A stretch of 64,000 bases of DNA from Elysia crispata (GCA_033675545.1 JAWDGP010000122.1:168501-232500); one strand, 5' to 3'. Shown: positions 1 through 54,050, counted from the first letter of the stretch. Numbers and translations are program-made. Notes: a model not told the origin generated them from the letters alone.

Positions 1-385
1 GTGTCCTTGAATCCTTGAAGAATAGCTGCTGTTAGCTACCATTATAGAACAAGTTTCTGGCTTGTTTCGCAGACTGTATAGTTATATAAATGATGTTCAG
101 GATATTAGACTATTGCTTGATACTTAATTCAAATAGTTAAAGCTTTAGACAATATAGTCTTGAGGTTAGAAAAGTGTAGGTACAGATTTTATTGAAAAGA
201 ATAATCAACTGTAATTGAAAATGATTCAGCACACAGTATGAATCAATTCATTACAAACAATATTCAATTGTGGCCAGATCAGCAGTTCAAATAATGCAGT
301 TTTATCAGGCGTGTATCTTCTTTTTCTCTCACAATGTATTTTTTTCAATGTTCATTGCAAGCATCTAATCTAGAAATCTTGACTC
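1..385. other. upstream flank or intron, nothing recognised
   Basis: This A/T-rich stretch precedes the transposon. I see no reading frame, promoter or repeat that I can support. It is probably intronic, because the first trio exon downstream begins at a splice acceptor. Confidence 0.5.
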
Positions 386-389
386 AAAT

Positions 390-423
390 GTGTGTGTGCC
401 TGAGAAAAGGGCCCATATGTCGG
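390..423 (+). repeat. left terminal inverted repeat of transposon
   Basis: This is a 34-bp arm whose reverse complement recurs at 3465-3498 with one mismatch (A versus G after GTGTGTGTGCCTG). The direct repeat AAAT immediately precedes it. Confidence 0.88.
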
Positions 424-1014
424 TGGGGGCGATTTCGAGATATCAGCCAATAAAGGTGAATAGGGTGTTGGAGGTCAAAAATGTAGTTTCATCATAATAT
501 GAAAGTTTAACCATTTCTAAACCATATTCCAAAAGATTAGTGCCCAATTTCACATTTAAAGATCTAAATTTCATGGTTTTGTAAGGTCTATGCACGAATA
601 AAATCCTAAAATTTGTGCTAAAAATAACAAAATAACACCACCTCTTTATTCGCCGATGATGGCCATTAGATGAATACTAACCCTATCATGTTTGGTATCA
701 AATTTTTCGTAGTTATTTCCCCTACACTTTGACACTTAGTGCGCATGAATCGGGATCTTTACATTCCAAGGAGACTACTTACGCATCTTAGACTGCTAGC
801 AGACATCAAAATTACCAGATACCCCTCATTTGAACCCCAGTCTAAACTATCAAAATTGGCTCAAAATTTTAATTCCTTCTTGATGTGGACGCTCCAAAAC
901 TTCTAGTTTATAAATTTTATCTTTATATTAGTTGAAGCAGTTTTTAAATTAAAATAAAAGCCAAAATTCATAGCTAGGTAGCTGAAAATTTTCATTTCCG
1001 GGTTGGTTGTCAAG

Positions 1015-1284
1015 ATGCAGCGTCCTAGTGACGACACTCCAAGAGAGGAGTAGATTGCTCGTCTTCTCAACACCGCCACTCAACTTGGCCTCAACAATGT
1101 TGTTGAAGATTATGCCCTTTGTGAAGTCATCAAATCATACTTTTTGGATGACCCAGAGGACGATGATGCTCAAGAAGCAGAGCTAGGTCTAGATCTAGAC
1201 TTATCATCGAGTAGAGGATGAGGAGACCTCACCTATACCCACACAGACAGATTTACAACCAGTTCCTTCTGATGAGTCTACAGG
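1015..1284 (+). pseudogene. transposase-like protein, broken first exon
   Basis: The reading frame opens at an ATG (1015) and would give MQRPSDDTPREE, then meets an in-frame TAG at 1051-1053. It continues as a plausible acidic segment (IARLLNTATQLGLNN..., then DDPEDDDAQEAE) to a TGA near 1219. A shift of frame after about 1200 leads to an ACAG|GTAGGC splice donor near 1284. A matching acceptor (TCCACTCCAG) sits before 1531, so the ancestral gene probably had an intron here. The stop and the shift make it inactive. The function is unknown beyond its place as the N-terminus of a mobile-element protein. Confidence 0.55.
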
Positions 1285-1530
1285 TAGGCAAAATTAGTTA
1301 CATTTAGCTCATTGAAATGAATGATAAACAAGTAACTATTCTTTATGTCTAAATTTTCAATGAGTAAGGCTAGGGTTTGGATCTAAGTCTAGATGAAGGT
1401 CTGGATCTAGATCTAGGTTCTTGTTTCAAAACCTTTACACCTTTATACCTACATAATACATGATAAACTTTTATTGTGCATTATTCTAATTATTTTTTGT
1501 TCTTTTTTCTCTTTTTCTTTTCCACTCCAG

Positions 1531-2495
1531 ATGACCCCTCTGAAGATCATAACATTATTGAGGACCTCTCGGTACTGCTACCAGCCCCGAACGACCCCCA
1601 ATTCCAACCAGCCTTAGAGGCACCACAAGTTTCACCATGTAACTGCAAGCGGAACAATGGTCAGCCCTGTCACACATTCTTTGATGACGTGGAAGTTTCA
1701 AGGTGCCGCTTGCAGTACATTGGCAAAACGAGACAAGTGTTGGACCTGGTCTTGATGGCGAAGATTGAGTAGTGTGCATATGAGTGCGGAAACAGTGAGA
1801 CAGAAAAAAAAGCAGAGAGTGAGAGAAAGGCAGCGCTTGATTTACAGACATAAAGGTTTTGAGATTTGTCGTAATTTTTTTATGCATCTGCATAGCATTG
1901 GAGAAAAAAAACTAAAAATTTATTCAAGCAATATAAAGAAAATGGAGTTGAAAGAAGGATTCACAAATCAACAAAAAAACAACCATCACATGCTCTTTCT
2001 TTTGAAGATGTCAAATTTGCCTTCAATTTTATTCAAAATTTTGCTGAAGCTAATGCGATTATCCTGCCAGGCCGCACACCGTATGCTTGGAAGTCTGATT
2101 GCAAACTTTTGCCTACTGAATGTTCTCATCATTTTGTGTATGGGAAGTATGCAGAGACTGTGGATGAATGTGGACAAAAGAAGATATCTCTGAGGAGTTT
2201 TTTAAGAATTTGGAATGATCTGCTTCCTTTCATCAAAAATCAGAAATCAGCCACTGGTCTTTGTTGGTACAGTCAACAAAGATCTATTCAAATGCAGCGA
2301 AGTGTGAACCAGCCTGATTCTCTAAAATCTTTAGTTGCTCCAATTCCTAAAGAAAAACAGCCAAGTGAGACAGGTTTAGACAGAGAGGAAACTTTTGAGC
2401 CAGTTGCAAAGTTAGCAAAGACAACAGATATTGGGAGTACATCTAGTGGGATTGCAAAGAAAGGGAAGGGGAAAGGGAAAGGAAGAGGCAAGTAA
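1531..2495 (+). pseudogene. transposase-like protein, frameshifted main exon
   Basis: Three consecutive frames together resemble the N-terminal half of an uncharacterised mobile-element protein. First comes an acidic stretch and a Cys cluster (CNCKRNNGQPC) leading to QVLDLVLMAKIE (1531-1770). After a frameshift near 1770 comes a basic segment with FEICRNFFMHLHSIGEKKLK (1765 to about 1920). After a second shift comes the segment with HALSFEDVKFAFNFIQNF, LPGRTPYAWKSD and SLRSFLRIWNDLLPFIK (about 1920-2290). It ends in a Lys/Gly tail (KGKGKGKGRGK, stop 2493-2495). Right after the GLCWYS motif, family members as I recall them continue into a long catalytic region; here the frame goes directly to the basic tail, suggesting an internal deletion. 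It is therefore non-autonomous and dead. Confidence 0.7.
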
Positions 2496-3464
2496 AAATT
2501 AATTATGAAAACTTATCAGTTGTGTTTGTCCTCATCTTGGAAGAGTTACCCTTTGGTTCTAAAAATAAATTCATATTTAATTTTGCTTAACAGATAAATT
2601 TAATTTCTTTTTTTTTTTACTGATGCAACATGTTGTTTATGCAAGTGTGTTATGTTAGTGTGTGGCCTGTACAAATACTATTCTAGAATTTTTTCTTCAA
2701 TTTAATAGCCCAGTCATCTTTTGAGCTATTTATCAGGCGCTGCCTTTACAAAATATTTTTTTATGATTTGTATGAGACTTTAGTTTTTATAACATAAAAT
2801 CACTTGAACTTACAAAAAAAGTGTAAACCAATTTTACACAAGAGATATATACCATTGGATGCCTATTATTTTTTAAAAAATTTCATCTTCCTACAACTTA
2901 CCTATTTTTTGAGTGACCTTAACTTTGCAAACAGATCACACCTAAATACATCAACTAATCTTTAATTCTTTTCAGATTTTCTCTTAAAACTTCAATTTCA
3001 TGATTTTATACTATGTGATATTGCTTTTCTTTCTTCAAAGAGTCAGTTTCTTTGTTGCAAAACAGTTTTGAAGTGCCAAGAATATTCTTTCCACAATAAT
3101 GACAATTTACCATTTTCCGCAATTACTTCCTCTCTATAGCTTTCAGAAAAAAAAGCTTTTTTTCACTCTCACTATTAAAAATGCTACTTTATTTAACTTA
3201 ATATTACTGTGATTATGCCTCTATATGATTAGTTAATGGTATTTATCTTTGGAAAGGTTTCAATTCCCATTTTCATGTTAATTTTTGTAAAATAAAAGTG
3301 TTGAAACTTTAAAGCCGTTTTTCTCAAAACTATGTTTTCGTACTTTTTCATACAAAAAATTCCATATCTCAGGAACTAATAAAGATATCTGAAAAATTTA
3401 AAAAGCAAAATGTTCAGCATGATCCAGGCAATCTAAAATGCAATTATCTCATAATCCATATCTG

Positions 3465-3498
3465 CCGACATATGGGCCCTTTTCCCAGGCACACACAC
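3465..3498 (-). repeat. right terminal inverted repeat of transposon
   Basis: This is the inverted counterpart of 390-423. It is immediately followed by AAAT (3499-3502), matching the left flank. Confidence 0.88.
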
Positions 3499-3502
3499 AA
3501 AT

Positions 3503-4884
3503 GTGTTAAGTAGGAATTTATGGTACAGATTCAGCTTTCTAAAACTAGTGTAAAGTTATGGACAAATGTCATGAATCTAGCTGAAAAAAAAAAACCTAAG
3601 TTAAAAGGAGACCAAAAATGATATGATGGAATTTAGAGTTTTCCATTAAATATCTAGAATACTCAAGTATACATTAACAATATATACTGTATTAAAAAGA
3701 GACACTTGCTGGGCAATTAAAGACAATCTAAGTGTACTTTTAAAGCAAGCAAACTTCTTAAAATAAAAACAACTCAAATTATCATCTAAGTAGAGGACAG
3801 AAAAGTGAAAGAACCTAAGGCAAAGTGATGTTTTTAAAGTTATCCGTGCTTCTGCGCAGCGCCCACATGTTAGCTTTGCTGGAAAAGTAACCTGGCCTCT
3901 GTTACCAGCATAAACGTGGGCGATGAGGCTCTGAGCTGAGTGCAGTAGCATCCATAAAATTATGTGTTCCCTGGCAAGCCTGTTTAAACATCATTATCTT
4001 CTGATCACCCTATCTCAGTAGACTTTGTATTTTATCTTTTCTAAGAATATCAACCAATGAAAAGGCAGCATTTTCTCCTACTCTGAACTATTGAAATTAA
4101 ACCCAGAACCCTTGAGGTGTGAAGAACAAATTTCAATTTTGGTATGTCTGATGGTACCATGTTATGAGATGGGTACTTCAGGACTATGCTCTGACTCTCG
4201 GGGCTTTAGCTTAGATTAAAGACCAAGCTATTCTAAATGAGTTTTAATCTTTTCCTCCCTTCCTTTCTCCCCCCTCCCATACATACACAACACACTAAAT
4301 TAATCATGTATCTGTTTTACTTTCATTGTACATCCAATTTATTGTAAACTGAAATATGGTATCCAATCAATCTCTCTTTGAAAACTTGTCACAAAGCCTA
4401 TGTTTATATCTTGTCCTGCCCTAAACTCAATAAAACCCTGAAACATATATTTAAAAAAAGGTGTAAAGAGAGCAGAATAAGTATTACTTATAATTTGTTG
4501 TTTTTTGCATTAAAAGCCTATCTAGGCACTTTGATGTAATTAAATTTCAATATGCGCTGTACAAACACAGGTATTTTACACTGCCAGACACTCTGTCCAG
4601 AAGCTAACTGGCAGTGGCAACAGTACAGTTTTCCTCCCTACCTGCAGGGAACCATGAAAGCAGGCGATGGGTTAAATACTTAAATGGCCTCTAGAAGGAA
4701 TTGTTTTAGTCTTTGCTGTTTCCGTCCCCCCCCCCTCCAGAGTTCACTATTACTGTTTTAATGATTGAAGTTAATGATATTTTCAAAGCTGATTGACATC
4801 TTGGGTTTTGAGAAAGAAGAAAACTATCATCAAATATTAAAAAATAATAAATCCATATTTCAATACCAATAATCTTATCCACAG
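3503..4884 (+). other. trio: intron upstream of trio exon 1
   Basis: This is A/T-rich noncoding sequence ending in the acceptor CTTATCCACAG at 4884. A pyrimidine-rich run (about 4250-4280) and an AATAAA (about 4429) followed by A-rich sequence could be the 3' end of an old retroposed copy, but this is weak. Nothing else is recognised. Confidence 0.5.
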
Positions 4885-46102
<41,218 letters not shown>

Positions 46103-47750
46103 GTGAGTTGCTCCCCTGGCTCCCTCTCTCTAGCTGCTCTGCTACCTTTCCTAGTCTTTTCTCCGCTGTCTGTGTACAGGCATATCCCTCAGCAAGACTG
46201 TATGTTTACACAACTCCTCTCTTTCTTATTCCTTGTCTGTATGTTTACACAATTCCTCTCTTTCTTATTCCTTTTTAAGTCTGCCTGTCTTTCTATCTTT
46301 TCTTTCGATCTGTTTCTCAGTTTGACTGTCAATCTGTTTCTCTCTTCTTGTCTTCCCCCATGTCTGATTGTCTACACCTGTCTCTTGTTTCGCCCAATCT
46401 GTTTGTTTACCAATTATTTTATCTTCTTGTCTTGCTGCTAAGTAGAAGTAAGCAACCGACCTGAAATGCACCATGAAGAAAAAACAATATCACAACCTTA
46501 ATGAAATTTTTTATAAAATGTTACAAAACCATTTTGTCGTTTAGTTAAAGGAGGATAGCAAAAAAAACCACAAAATGCATTTCATTTTGTGGCTGCTTCT
46601 GCATAGGTCTTTAAGTTTTCCTGTCCTTCTATCTATCCGTCTCCTGCTCACTCACTTCTATGTTCTATTAGTGTTTCTCCTCCACATTTCCCTACTTGCA
46701 AACTTCTCTCGTTCTAAGAACATACGTAACTAGTGTTGTGTTTGTACTTTGTTGAAAGTTTTATCTAGAGGAATGATTTTATGTTTGTAAACAAATTCAG
46801 ATCTAAGGAGGTCAACATCAACTTTATTTGTCGCAGAGATCTTCTATCAAGTCTTTTCTGTTAGTCTTACAAATATCACACCACACTTGTGTAGATAATG
46901 GAGGCTGGCAGTTTGACTCTCATGGAGATCAAAACATTTTCTACACAATGCCTGTCTCATTGAATCCATTTAAAGTTTTATCAGATTTTATCTTAGATGT
47001 GTGATGCAGCAATAAAACGGGAAGCAGTAAGGAATTACATTCTGACCTCCGACCCATTTGGAGAGCCTCTGTAGGTTTCTCTCCAGATTTCCATAATGAT
47101 TTGATGAGATGAGGTTTTGAAAGTCCTCTTTTTATCTCAATTCCATTTTGCAGAGCAAGAGCTTTTTAATCTGTGCAAAAATATTTGAGAGAGAGGGGTA
47201 TCAATAATGCATCAAACAACTTTTTAAGTGGGGTCAATAACAAGTTTTTATCTACATCTGTCATGTTCCTGCGATTTTATTTTTGTTTCTGTTTATTTAG
47301 TTGTGTTGCGCTAGGTTTTTAAAATATTTCTTTGTACTTGCCGTTTTTATTTTTGTTTTTGTTTATTTTGTGTTGCGCTAGGTTTTTAAAATATTTCTTT
47401 ATACTTGCCGTTTCAGAAGAGCTGAATACCTTTAAAGGTATCTATAATTATTTTCTTATCACATATTCTAATTTCCGCTATCTTGAAAGCTATCAAGCAA
47501 ACCATGGCCATATCACTAGTTTTAAACAGAAGGACAGGTGTGAACAATAAAAGGAGCTGGCAAAAACTTGGGTCTTGATTCCTAAAACGATTCAAACAAG
47601 TTGAAGTGTGAGGCAGACCTTAGAAAGTCATAGCTCCATGCTCCTAAATTCCTTGTTTGAGTTTAAGTGAGAACATAATTATTGATATATTTGATAATAA
47701 TAATGATAAGTGTTTATATCGAGTTAATGTCATAACAAAGCTTCAATTTT
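46103..47750 (+). other. trio: start of long downstream intron with two short duplications
   Basis: A 39-bp unit (CTGTATGTTTACACAA...) is tandemly duplicated at 46198-46275. A 67-bp unit containing TGTTGCGCTAGGTTTTTAAA is duplicated at 47277-47410. The rest is C/T-rich and then A/T-rich noncoding sequence. No SH3-type exon is visible. Confidence 0.6.
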
Positions 47751-47754
47751 GTGC

Positions 47755-47794
47755 ATGATGATGATGATGATGATAGTAAGTAATAGTAATAAAG

Positions 47795-47861
<67 letters not shown>

Positions 47862-47865
47862 TAAC

Positions 47866-47949
<84 letters not shown>

Positions 47950-47962
47950 AAGAAGAAGAAGA
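47755..47962. repeat. compound (ATG)n (AAT)n (AAG)n microsatellite
   Basis: ATG triplets (47755-47775) pass into AAT triplets with an AAC patch, and then AAG triplets to 47962. Confidence 0.96.
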
Positions 47963-48771
47963 ATATTATTATTAATATTAAGTGTAGATGTTTGCGCTGC
48001 AGGAAAACAAAAAGAAAAAAAAAACATAAGCGCGCCGTTCCATAGCAAAAATTACCACTCTTTTTCCTGGGGAACTTTCTCTGAAGGTGTTCTTCGTCTT
48101 GTCTCCCTTGTCTTTTTTTAACAGACTATTGTATATGAAACAAAATAACGCTTGTTAGGTTCAGGCTAGGGAATCCGTCATTTGGAAATAATTCCATAAT
48201 TATGTAGCAGACTGGCGCCTTCCATTGCCAGTACCTTCTTCCCCTTTCATGTTTGGTGCAATATTGTGAGACACACGCGTCAGCCCCTCTCTCATCTGTC
48301 TAAACAGTTTTCCCCGTGCGAGGCAATGTTTGCACGTTTAGCTTTACAAATAGGATATTATTGACACTTGCACTACATGCTGCGGTAAAGGAAAGATTTT
48401 ACCTTAAGGCCTCATTTCATGGGGCGGTGAAAAGACGTGCGGTCATTTTACAACCATCCTGCAACATTTCAGACTCCAATGTCTTAGGGTGATGCGGAGC
48501 CAAAAAAAAAAAAAAAAATAGATACAATTGCCTGCGCTCTTTCTCCAGTTTCCGGTCGCTTCCCATTAGTAATGCGAGTATCTTAGCTCCTACAACGTTG
48601 GTCCCCTCGGAATATCTGATGTTTTATCTATGGCGCTTAACTAAAATGATTCTCGAGATGGAAACGGGCGCTGATTCCGGTTTTCAAAGTCGAATTTAGA
48701 AAGATTTCCTCTCACACACTGCCAGAGCATATATTTTACCGAGCTGTGGTTTCACAGTGCGCATGTAGTAC

Positions 48772-48785
48772 GATCTATCTATCTA

Positions 48786-48876
<91 letters not shown>
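48772..48876. repeat. (ATCT)n (CT)n microsatellite
   Basis: A few ATCT tetramers run into a perfect CT tract. Confidence 0.97.
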
Positions 48877-48879
<3 letters not shown>

Positions 48880-51065
48880 GACCAGGCCTTTTTTATCTTA
48901 TGTCCGTCTTCTGATCCTCTCTATTTTATTTCCATATCTTTTCAATCCTTTTTAATATTGATTCTGTCTCTCTTCTCCCCTTGAATTATTTCTGCTCATA
49001 TCTTTTCCCGTTTTGTTTCTCTCCTCGCCTCCCATATCTCTATTCCCCCACGGTATCGATAACTTTACCCCTCAATTTGTGGAGTTGCCTCTCAGCTCAC
49101 TTCAGTACCATTTATACTGTGAAATAATGCCAACCTCCGTTTAGATCTTTCTTTTGTCTCCCTCAAACACACACACACACAAATTGAAGAGATTCACCCG
49201 CACACACTCATTTATTACAGGAGCGTTCACGGTTATAGCAAATCTTTTTTGTAAAACCCAGTGGTTGTTTGTTTAGACCAGGTACACGATTTGTGATGTG
49301 TACCGTTACTCTGTGCTAGTGGTCGATGATTGGCTCGGCACAAGGAAACCAAGCCGAAGCTCTCTGCCCCCTAAACAAACTGCCATACGATATTACTTGT
49401 GGGTTGATTGAACCACACGGAAGAACGTTACATATCACTTATGTGATGAAAGCTTTGTCTGCCTGGGGCATTCTGACCCCGAGGCGCGATGGCAACTCAG
49501 TCGAAACCAATAATTAGGGAACGGACAGTTACACCAAGAGGCATTTCAGGACGTCCCGGGTATTTTCACAATTTTCCGGTGCCGCCCTAACTGTTTTGGT
49601 CAAAGGAAACTTTTTTGATACTATGTTGTAAACAATAGTGCTCTGTTAGAATAGTGTCAAAGAAAAGTTTCCTAAAAATGGATAATCATTTATTTTGATA
49701 ATAAGTGCACATTTTTGGAAGTTTGCAAATTTTTTTTTTTTTAATGCGTTACTGCTTACAACGTTAAAATAAATAATAAGAGAGATGATTGTGGGTGTGG
49801 GCGTGTATGTTGATGGTTTTATTTTGTTCAAAATTTTCTTGTTTCAAAAAATTTTCGAGGTTCCGAACAGATTTTTCTTTCCTATATCCAAGAGTAAAAG
49901 TTTTATGCTTCATTTTCATGCCTTATAAGTTGGAAAAAAAAAAAGGTTTGGAGTCAAATTATGTAGGCACAATTCAGTTAGCAAAATATTACTTGCTTTA
50001 AATGCTTTAAAAAACGTGATGGTTTGTCTGCCCTTCAGTTAACTATACTCTACTACTAATGTCTTTAAAAGTTCAATATATTAAAAATTAGATAATTGAT
50101 CTGCCATAGACTAGAATGATGTACATCTACGATATCGTGCCATTAATTCATCTTATAGTCTAGGCATTAATTAGAGTGGCTTCGCTAAAAAGTTATTGCT
50201 TCACAATATTCAGAATATACTTTGCAAATCGCGAGATCTAGCTCTAGTAATTTCAAGTAAATGGACCAATAGTCACTGCTTTGGACGTTTTAATCAGTCG
50301 CACTAGATCTAGATCTAGATATCTAACTAGGTTTTTATTTGGCAGCTTAAGAAAAACAAAAACACAGTTAGACCGTGAAATATTTTTTTGCCTTTTCTTT
50401 TACCCGCCAAACGTCCAATAAGCAGAAATTTGATATTGGTTTGGGGAAAAATGGTTTGCACATCAATCGCTTCCCTATTAATCGCTCTAGGACAGATGAT
50501 GAGTTGGTGAGGCAGTGTTAGGTAGCAAAAGGTAGGTACAGTTGTTGGGGCGTGAAGCTTTCGAGCGTCTTGATTTAGATCTAGGTTAGTAATCTACTGA
50601 TGTGGTCAATGTTATAGAGATGCTTCGTGATTTTAGGGCGTCACGCTCTTCATCCAAGCCTCTGGGAGAAGTTACAGCGTATATTTTTATGAATAGTCAC
50701 CTCGACCTTTACGGCGTATACAAATCTGACAGCCGATGGAGGCGTTAAACAGTTTAGAACTATTTCCATCCTTCGCTCACGTGTAAATGTCTGTAACTTG
50801 AAGAGTCAAAAACAGGATATTCCTTCTGTATTTATCTTTATGAGTCAAAAAAAAAAAAAATAAATGAATAAAAGATTGGGGGATCACAGAGTGACCAAAT
50901 ATTATATTCCTTCTAGATTTATCTTGAAGCCAATAATAGCCAGCGTGATATAAACTGATACCGTGTAGAGAGGATATCGAGATATGCTGGAGTCTGTGAC
51001 GTTCGTCTCCGTTTCGAGCTTGGATTTCATCTCGTCACGTCTCCAGTTGCTTGAGTTTGGTTTGA
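48877..51065. other. noncoding stretch, unrecognised
   Basis: I see no exon with a known domain and no repeat unit. Two overlapping CTAGATCTAG palindromes lie at 50303-50318. Confidence 0.4.
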
Positions 51066-51069
51066 AGCT

Positions 51070-51365
51070 GAGCGGTCAGGCTACGGCTGGGCTAAAGTAG
51101 GACTGCGGTCAGGCTTCAATGGGCTACAATAGGGCTAAGGCTGGCTACAGTCTGGCTATGGCCGAGCTACAGTAGAGCTACATTAGGACTACGGCCGAGC
51201 TGCAATAGGACTGCGGTCAGGCTTCAATGGGCTACAATAGGGCTAAGGCTGGCTACAGTCTGGCTATGGGCGAGATGTAGTCAGGCTACGGCCGAGCTAC
51301 AGTAGGGCTACGATCGGACTGCATTAGGGCTACGCCCGGACTGCAGTAGGGCTCCGTCCGGGTCA
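51070..51365. repeat. degenerate GGCTACAGT-type repeats with a 108-bp duplication
   Basis: Short related units (GGCTAC, GGACTGC, GAGCTAC followed by AGTAGG or similar) repeat throughout. On top of this, a segment beginning GACTGCGGTCAGGCTTCAAT at 51101 recurs at 51209, an offset of 108 bp. Confidence 0.85.
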
Positions 51366-52500
51366 GGTAGATCAGTGCATTCAATTTAACCAAAGCGGAC
51401 AATAGCCCATTAATACTGTTACAATTATGACATCTGGCACAGGTCCATCTACCAAGAGCAGGTGAGATTCGGTACAACTCTCCTAAGACTGAACCTCGGA
51501 AGTTGGTTTCAGAATACGCGTCTTGAGTCACAACACTACTCGACTCGGGGAGGCTACACACGGAAAACATTTATGGGTGGATCTCCCATTCTTGCTACTC
51601 CCATTGAGCTAAACGTCCACATACTGGTAGGGATTAAGAATGATTTGAGTATGATAATGTTATTAACCCAATCGTAATCTTTGCCATTGATCTAGTAATA
51701 GTTATCTCACCAAGATGCCTCTGTCATTAATAGGCCACTTTTTTGGCTTGCTCTTAGCTTTTCTTTTTTAGACTAGAAACTTGCCCATCAACCAATCCTG
51801 CCACTAAACTATCTTTGTGCCGCAAGGTTTACGACCAGCTCTATTGCCATGATTTCCCCAGTCCTCTGTCCATAGGGATTAGCAAAGGGAGATCGTTATA
51901 TTCACTGTAACTTGAGCTACCCGATGTCAGGCTTACTAGAATGAGAGGAAACACTCATTAAATTTGGGAAAGCTTATTTCGTTGGTATGTTCAAAACATG
52001 AAATTAAGAAGCTCCTTAAGGGCTAAGTTTATTAAAGAGAAAATAGATTTCACTTCATTAGCTTCATGCAATATTGAAAAACAAACAAGAAAATCACAAC
52101 GAAACGAAACGAAAGGAAACGGAAAGGCGGAATGGAGAGGTGCGATTTTGCCCGACTCAATCACCAACTGAGCTCTCAATTATTCTCAACGCGGAAATGA
52201 ATACCGGAAGTTTGGGAGGAAACTATGTGTTTCAACGTTGTTTTTTTTTTTTAGATTTTTCAAAACCTGAAAATAGAATTTATATCTGCTGAACAGGATT
52301 TCATACGCTTTAGTTAAAGTGGGTTTTATGGTAGCCATAAAAGCATATTCATCAAAACAATTTTTAAGTTTTCTCTTTTTTCTTTATTGAGGAGGAGGAG
52401 GGGGAGGGAGTACGAAAGAGATACAGAGCTAGAGGGATTGTTTATGAAATAGAACGAATAGATGTAGAGAGCGTGTGTGAGAGAAAGAGTGAGATAGGGT
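51366..52500. other. noncoding stretch, unrecognised
   Basis: It includes a short ACGAAACGAAACGAAAGG run (about 52098) and a T tract (52241-52252). I recognise no coding or mobile element here. Confidence 0.4.
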
Positions 52501-52506
52501 GTTTCG

Positions 52507-52645
<139 letters not shown>

Positions 52646-53194
52646 ATCCAATGTTGTCAGTGAAAGCCTGCTCTTGTCAGATCTACCTGGTTGGATTGTA
52701 AGTAACTGTTAAGAACAGAGCTTTAAATTATAACGATGTAAACAGAGAGCATTTGTTTGGATTCGCCAGGAGAGCTGGTACTGCTCCTAACCCAAATAGA
52801 ATTAATTCTTTCTTTGGCATAGTTTAGTATTCGGAATTTATTTCCTTTTTTTTTTTTTTTAATTTAACAAAATGTCCATTTGTAATAGAGAAATCGCCGA
52901 GGGGAAAAAAGATTGAAAGCGTTTGGCGAGTCTTGTTTTACGGTGTTTTTTTTTTTTTTTACCTTAGGAAAATGCAAATTTTAACAATATGCACCTGTAA
53001 AACTTTGAGGGCGCTACAACAAAGGAGCATTTTCTTTAAAGTTAAAAATTAAAATTTAATAACTCTACAGCTATTATCGGCACAACCGCCAACATCATTA
53101 TCATCTACATCAGTAAGGAAGTAGTCAATAATACAGAGACAAGTCAAAGCGCTGAGTGGTATGATGCCCGCAACGTCTAATAGAGAAAGCTCGG

Positions 53195-53545
53195 TCTGAG
53201 GTCAGCAATGTCCACCTAACATGTTTATAAACGCTCTGTTTTTCTCTCGAGTGGAGCCCTCTCTGAGGTCAGCAATGTCCACCGAACATGTTTGTAAACG
53301 CTCTGTTTTCCTCCTCTCGAGTGGAGCCCTCTCTGAGGTCAGCAATGTCCACCTAACATGTTTGTAAACGCTCTGTTTTCCTCCTCTCGAGTGGAGCCCT
53401 CTCTGAGGTCAGCAATGTCCACCTAACATGTTTGTAAACGCTCTGTTTTCCTCCTCTCGAGTGGAGCCCTCTCTGAGGTCAGCAATGTCCACCTAACATG
53501 TTTGTAAACGCTCTGTTTTCCTCTTCTCCAGTGGAGCCCGCTCTC
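53195..53545 (+). repeat. five tandem 70-bp repeats
   Basis: GAGGTCAGCAATGTCCACC recurs at 53198, 53265, 53335, 53405 and 53475 (spacing 67, 70, 70, 70). Each unit also contains ACATGTTTGTAAACGCTCTG and CTCGAGTGGAGCCC. The inner copies are almost identical and the edge copies diverge, as expected for a young array. Confidence 0.95.
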
Positions 53546-54050
53546 GGATCTCCCAATAATTTAGTACGACCTCGGCTATTTTCGTCACAGGAGCCATCCC
53601 TATCACCTTACAGATTGACCATCCTCGGAGTAATTAATGAAATGGTATAACACCAGGGATTTGACAACGGTTGTTAAGTCGAGAAATGAATTTCCCTCTC
53701 CAATCATGGAAAGTCTGCGTGACGGATTGCGTGATTCTATCGTCAGTGTGCGCCACGCGTGATCATGAGGCTGAGGTCTGGCTGCTGAATCCAGGACAAA
53801 GTCGTGATTTCAGACTCAACCTCTGGCCATGCCCGCTTCCAAACAATTAGCTTTAGTTTACCGCGCTCCGCCTGCTCCCTCCTTTCCTAAACAAGAATTA
53901 ATCAGAGCAGTCGCTGGCAAACCTTTCCGACTTTCACACTGCATCTCAAACCAAAATATTAGTCCGCTTTTCTTTCATAACGATTTTAGCCCCCCCTGCT
54001 GGTCAAAAAGTGTGTATGAAAATTCGACAATCTTTCAACTCAGTGTTGCA

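Larger units (their letters stand above)
390..3498 (+). mobile_element. decayed DNA transposon with 34-bp terminal inverted repeats
   Basis: Positions 390-423 and 3465-3498 are inverted copies differing at one base; each outer end reads GTGTGTGTGCCTG inward and continues through GGGCCCATATGTCGG. The element is bracketed by AAAT at 386-389 and 3499-3502, a likely 4-bp target duplication. Inside are remains of a spliced transposase-like gene (about 1015-2495) with a premature stop and frameshifts. The part after the gene is A/T-rich and noncoding. I recognise the protein type as an uncharacterised mobile-element family seen in invertebrate genomes, but cannot assign a named superfamily. The length is 3,109 bp. 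Confidence 0.85.

Noticed and set aside
47755..48048. Asn/Lys-rich 98-codon frame
   Set aside because: It is a compound trinucleotide microsatellite plus an A-rich tail.
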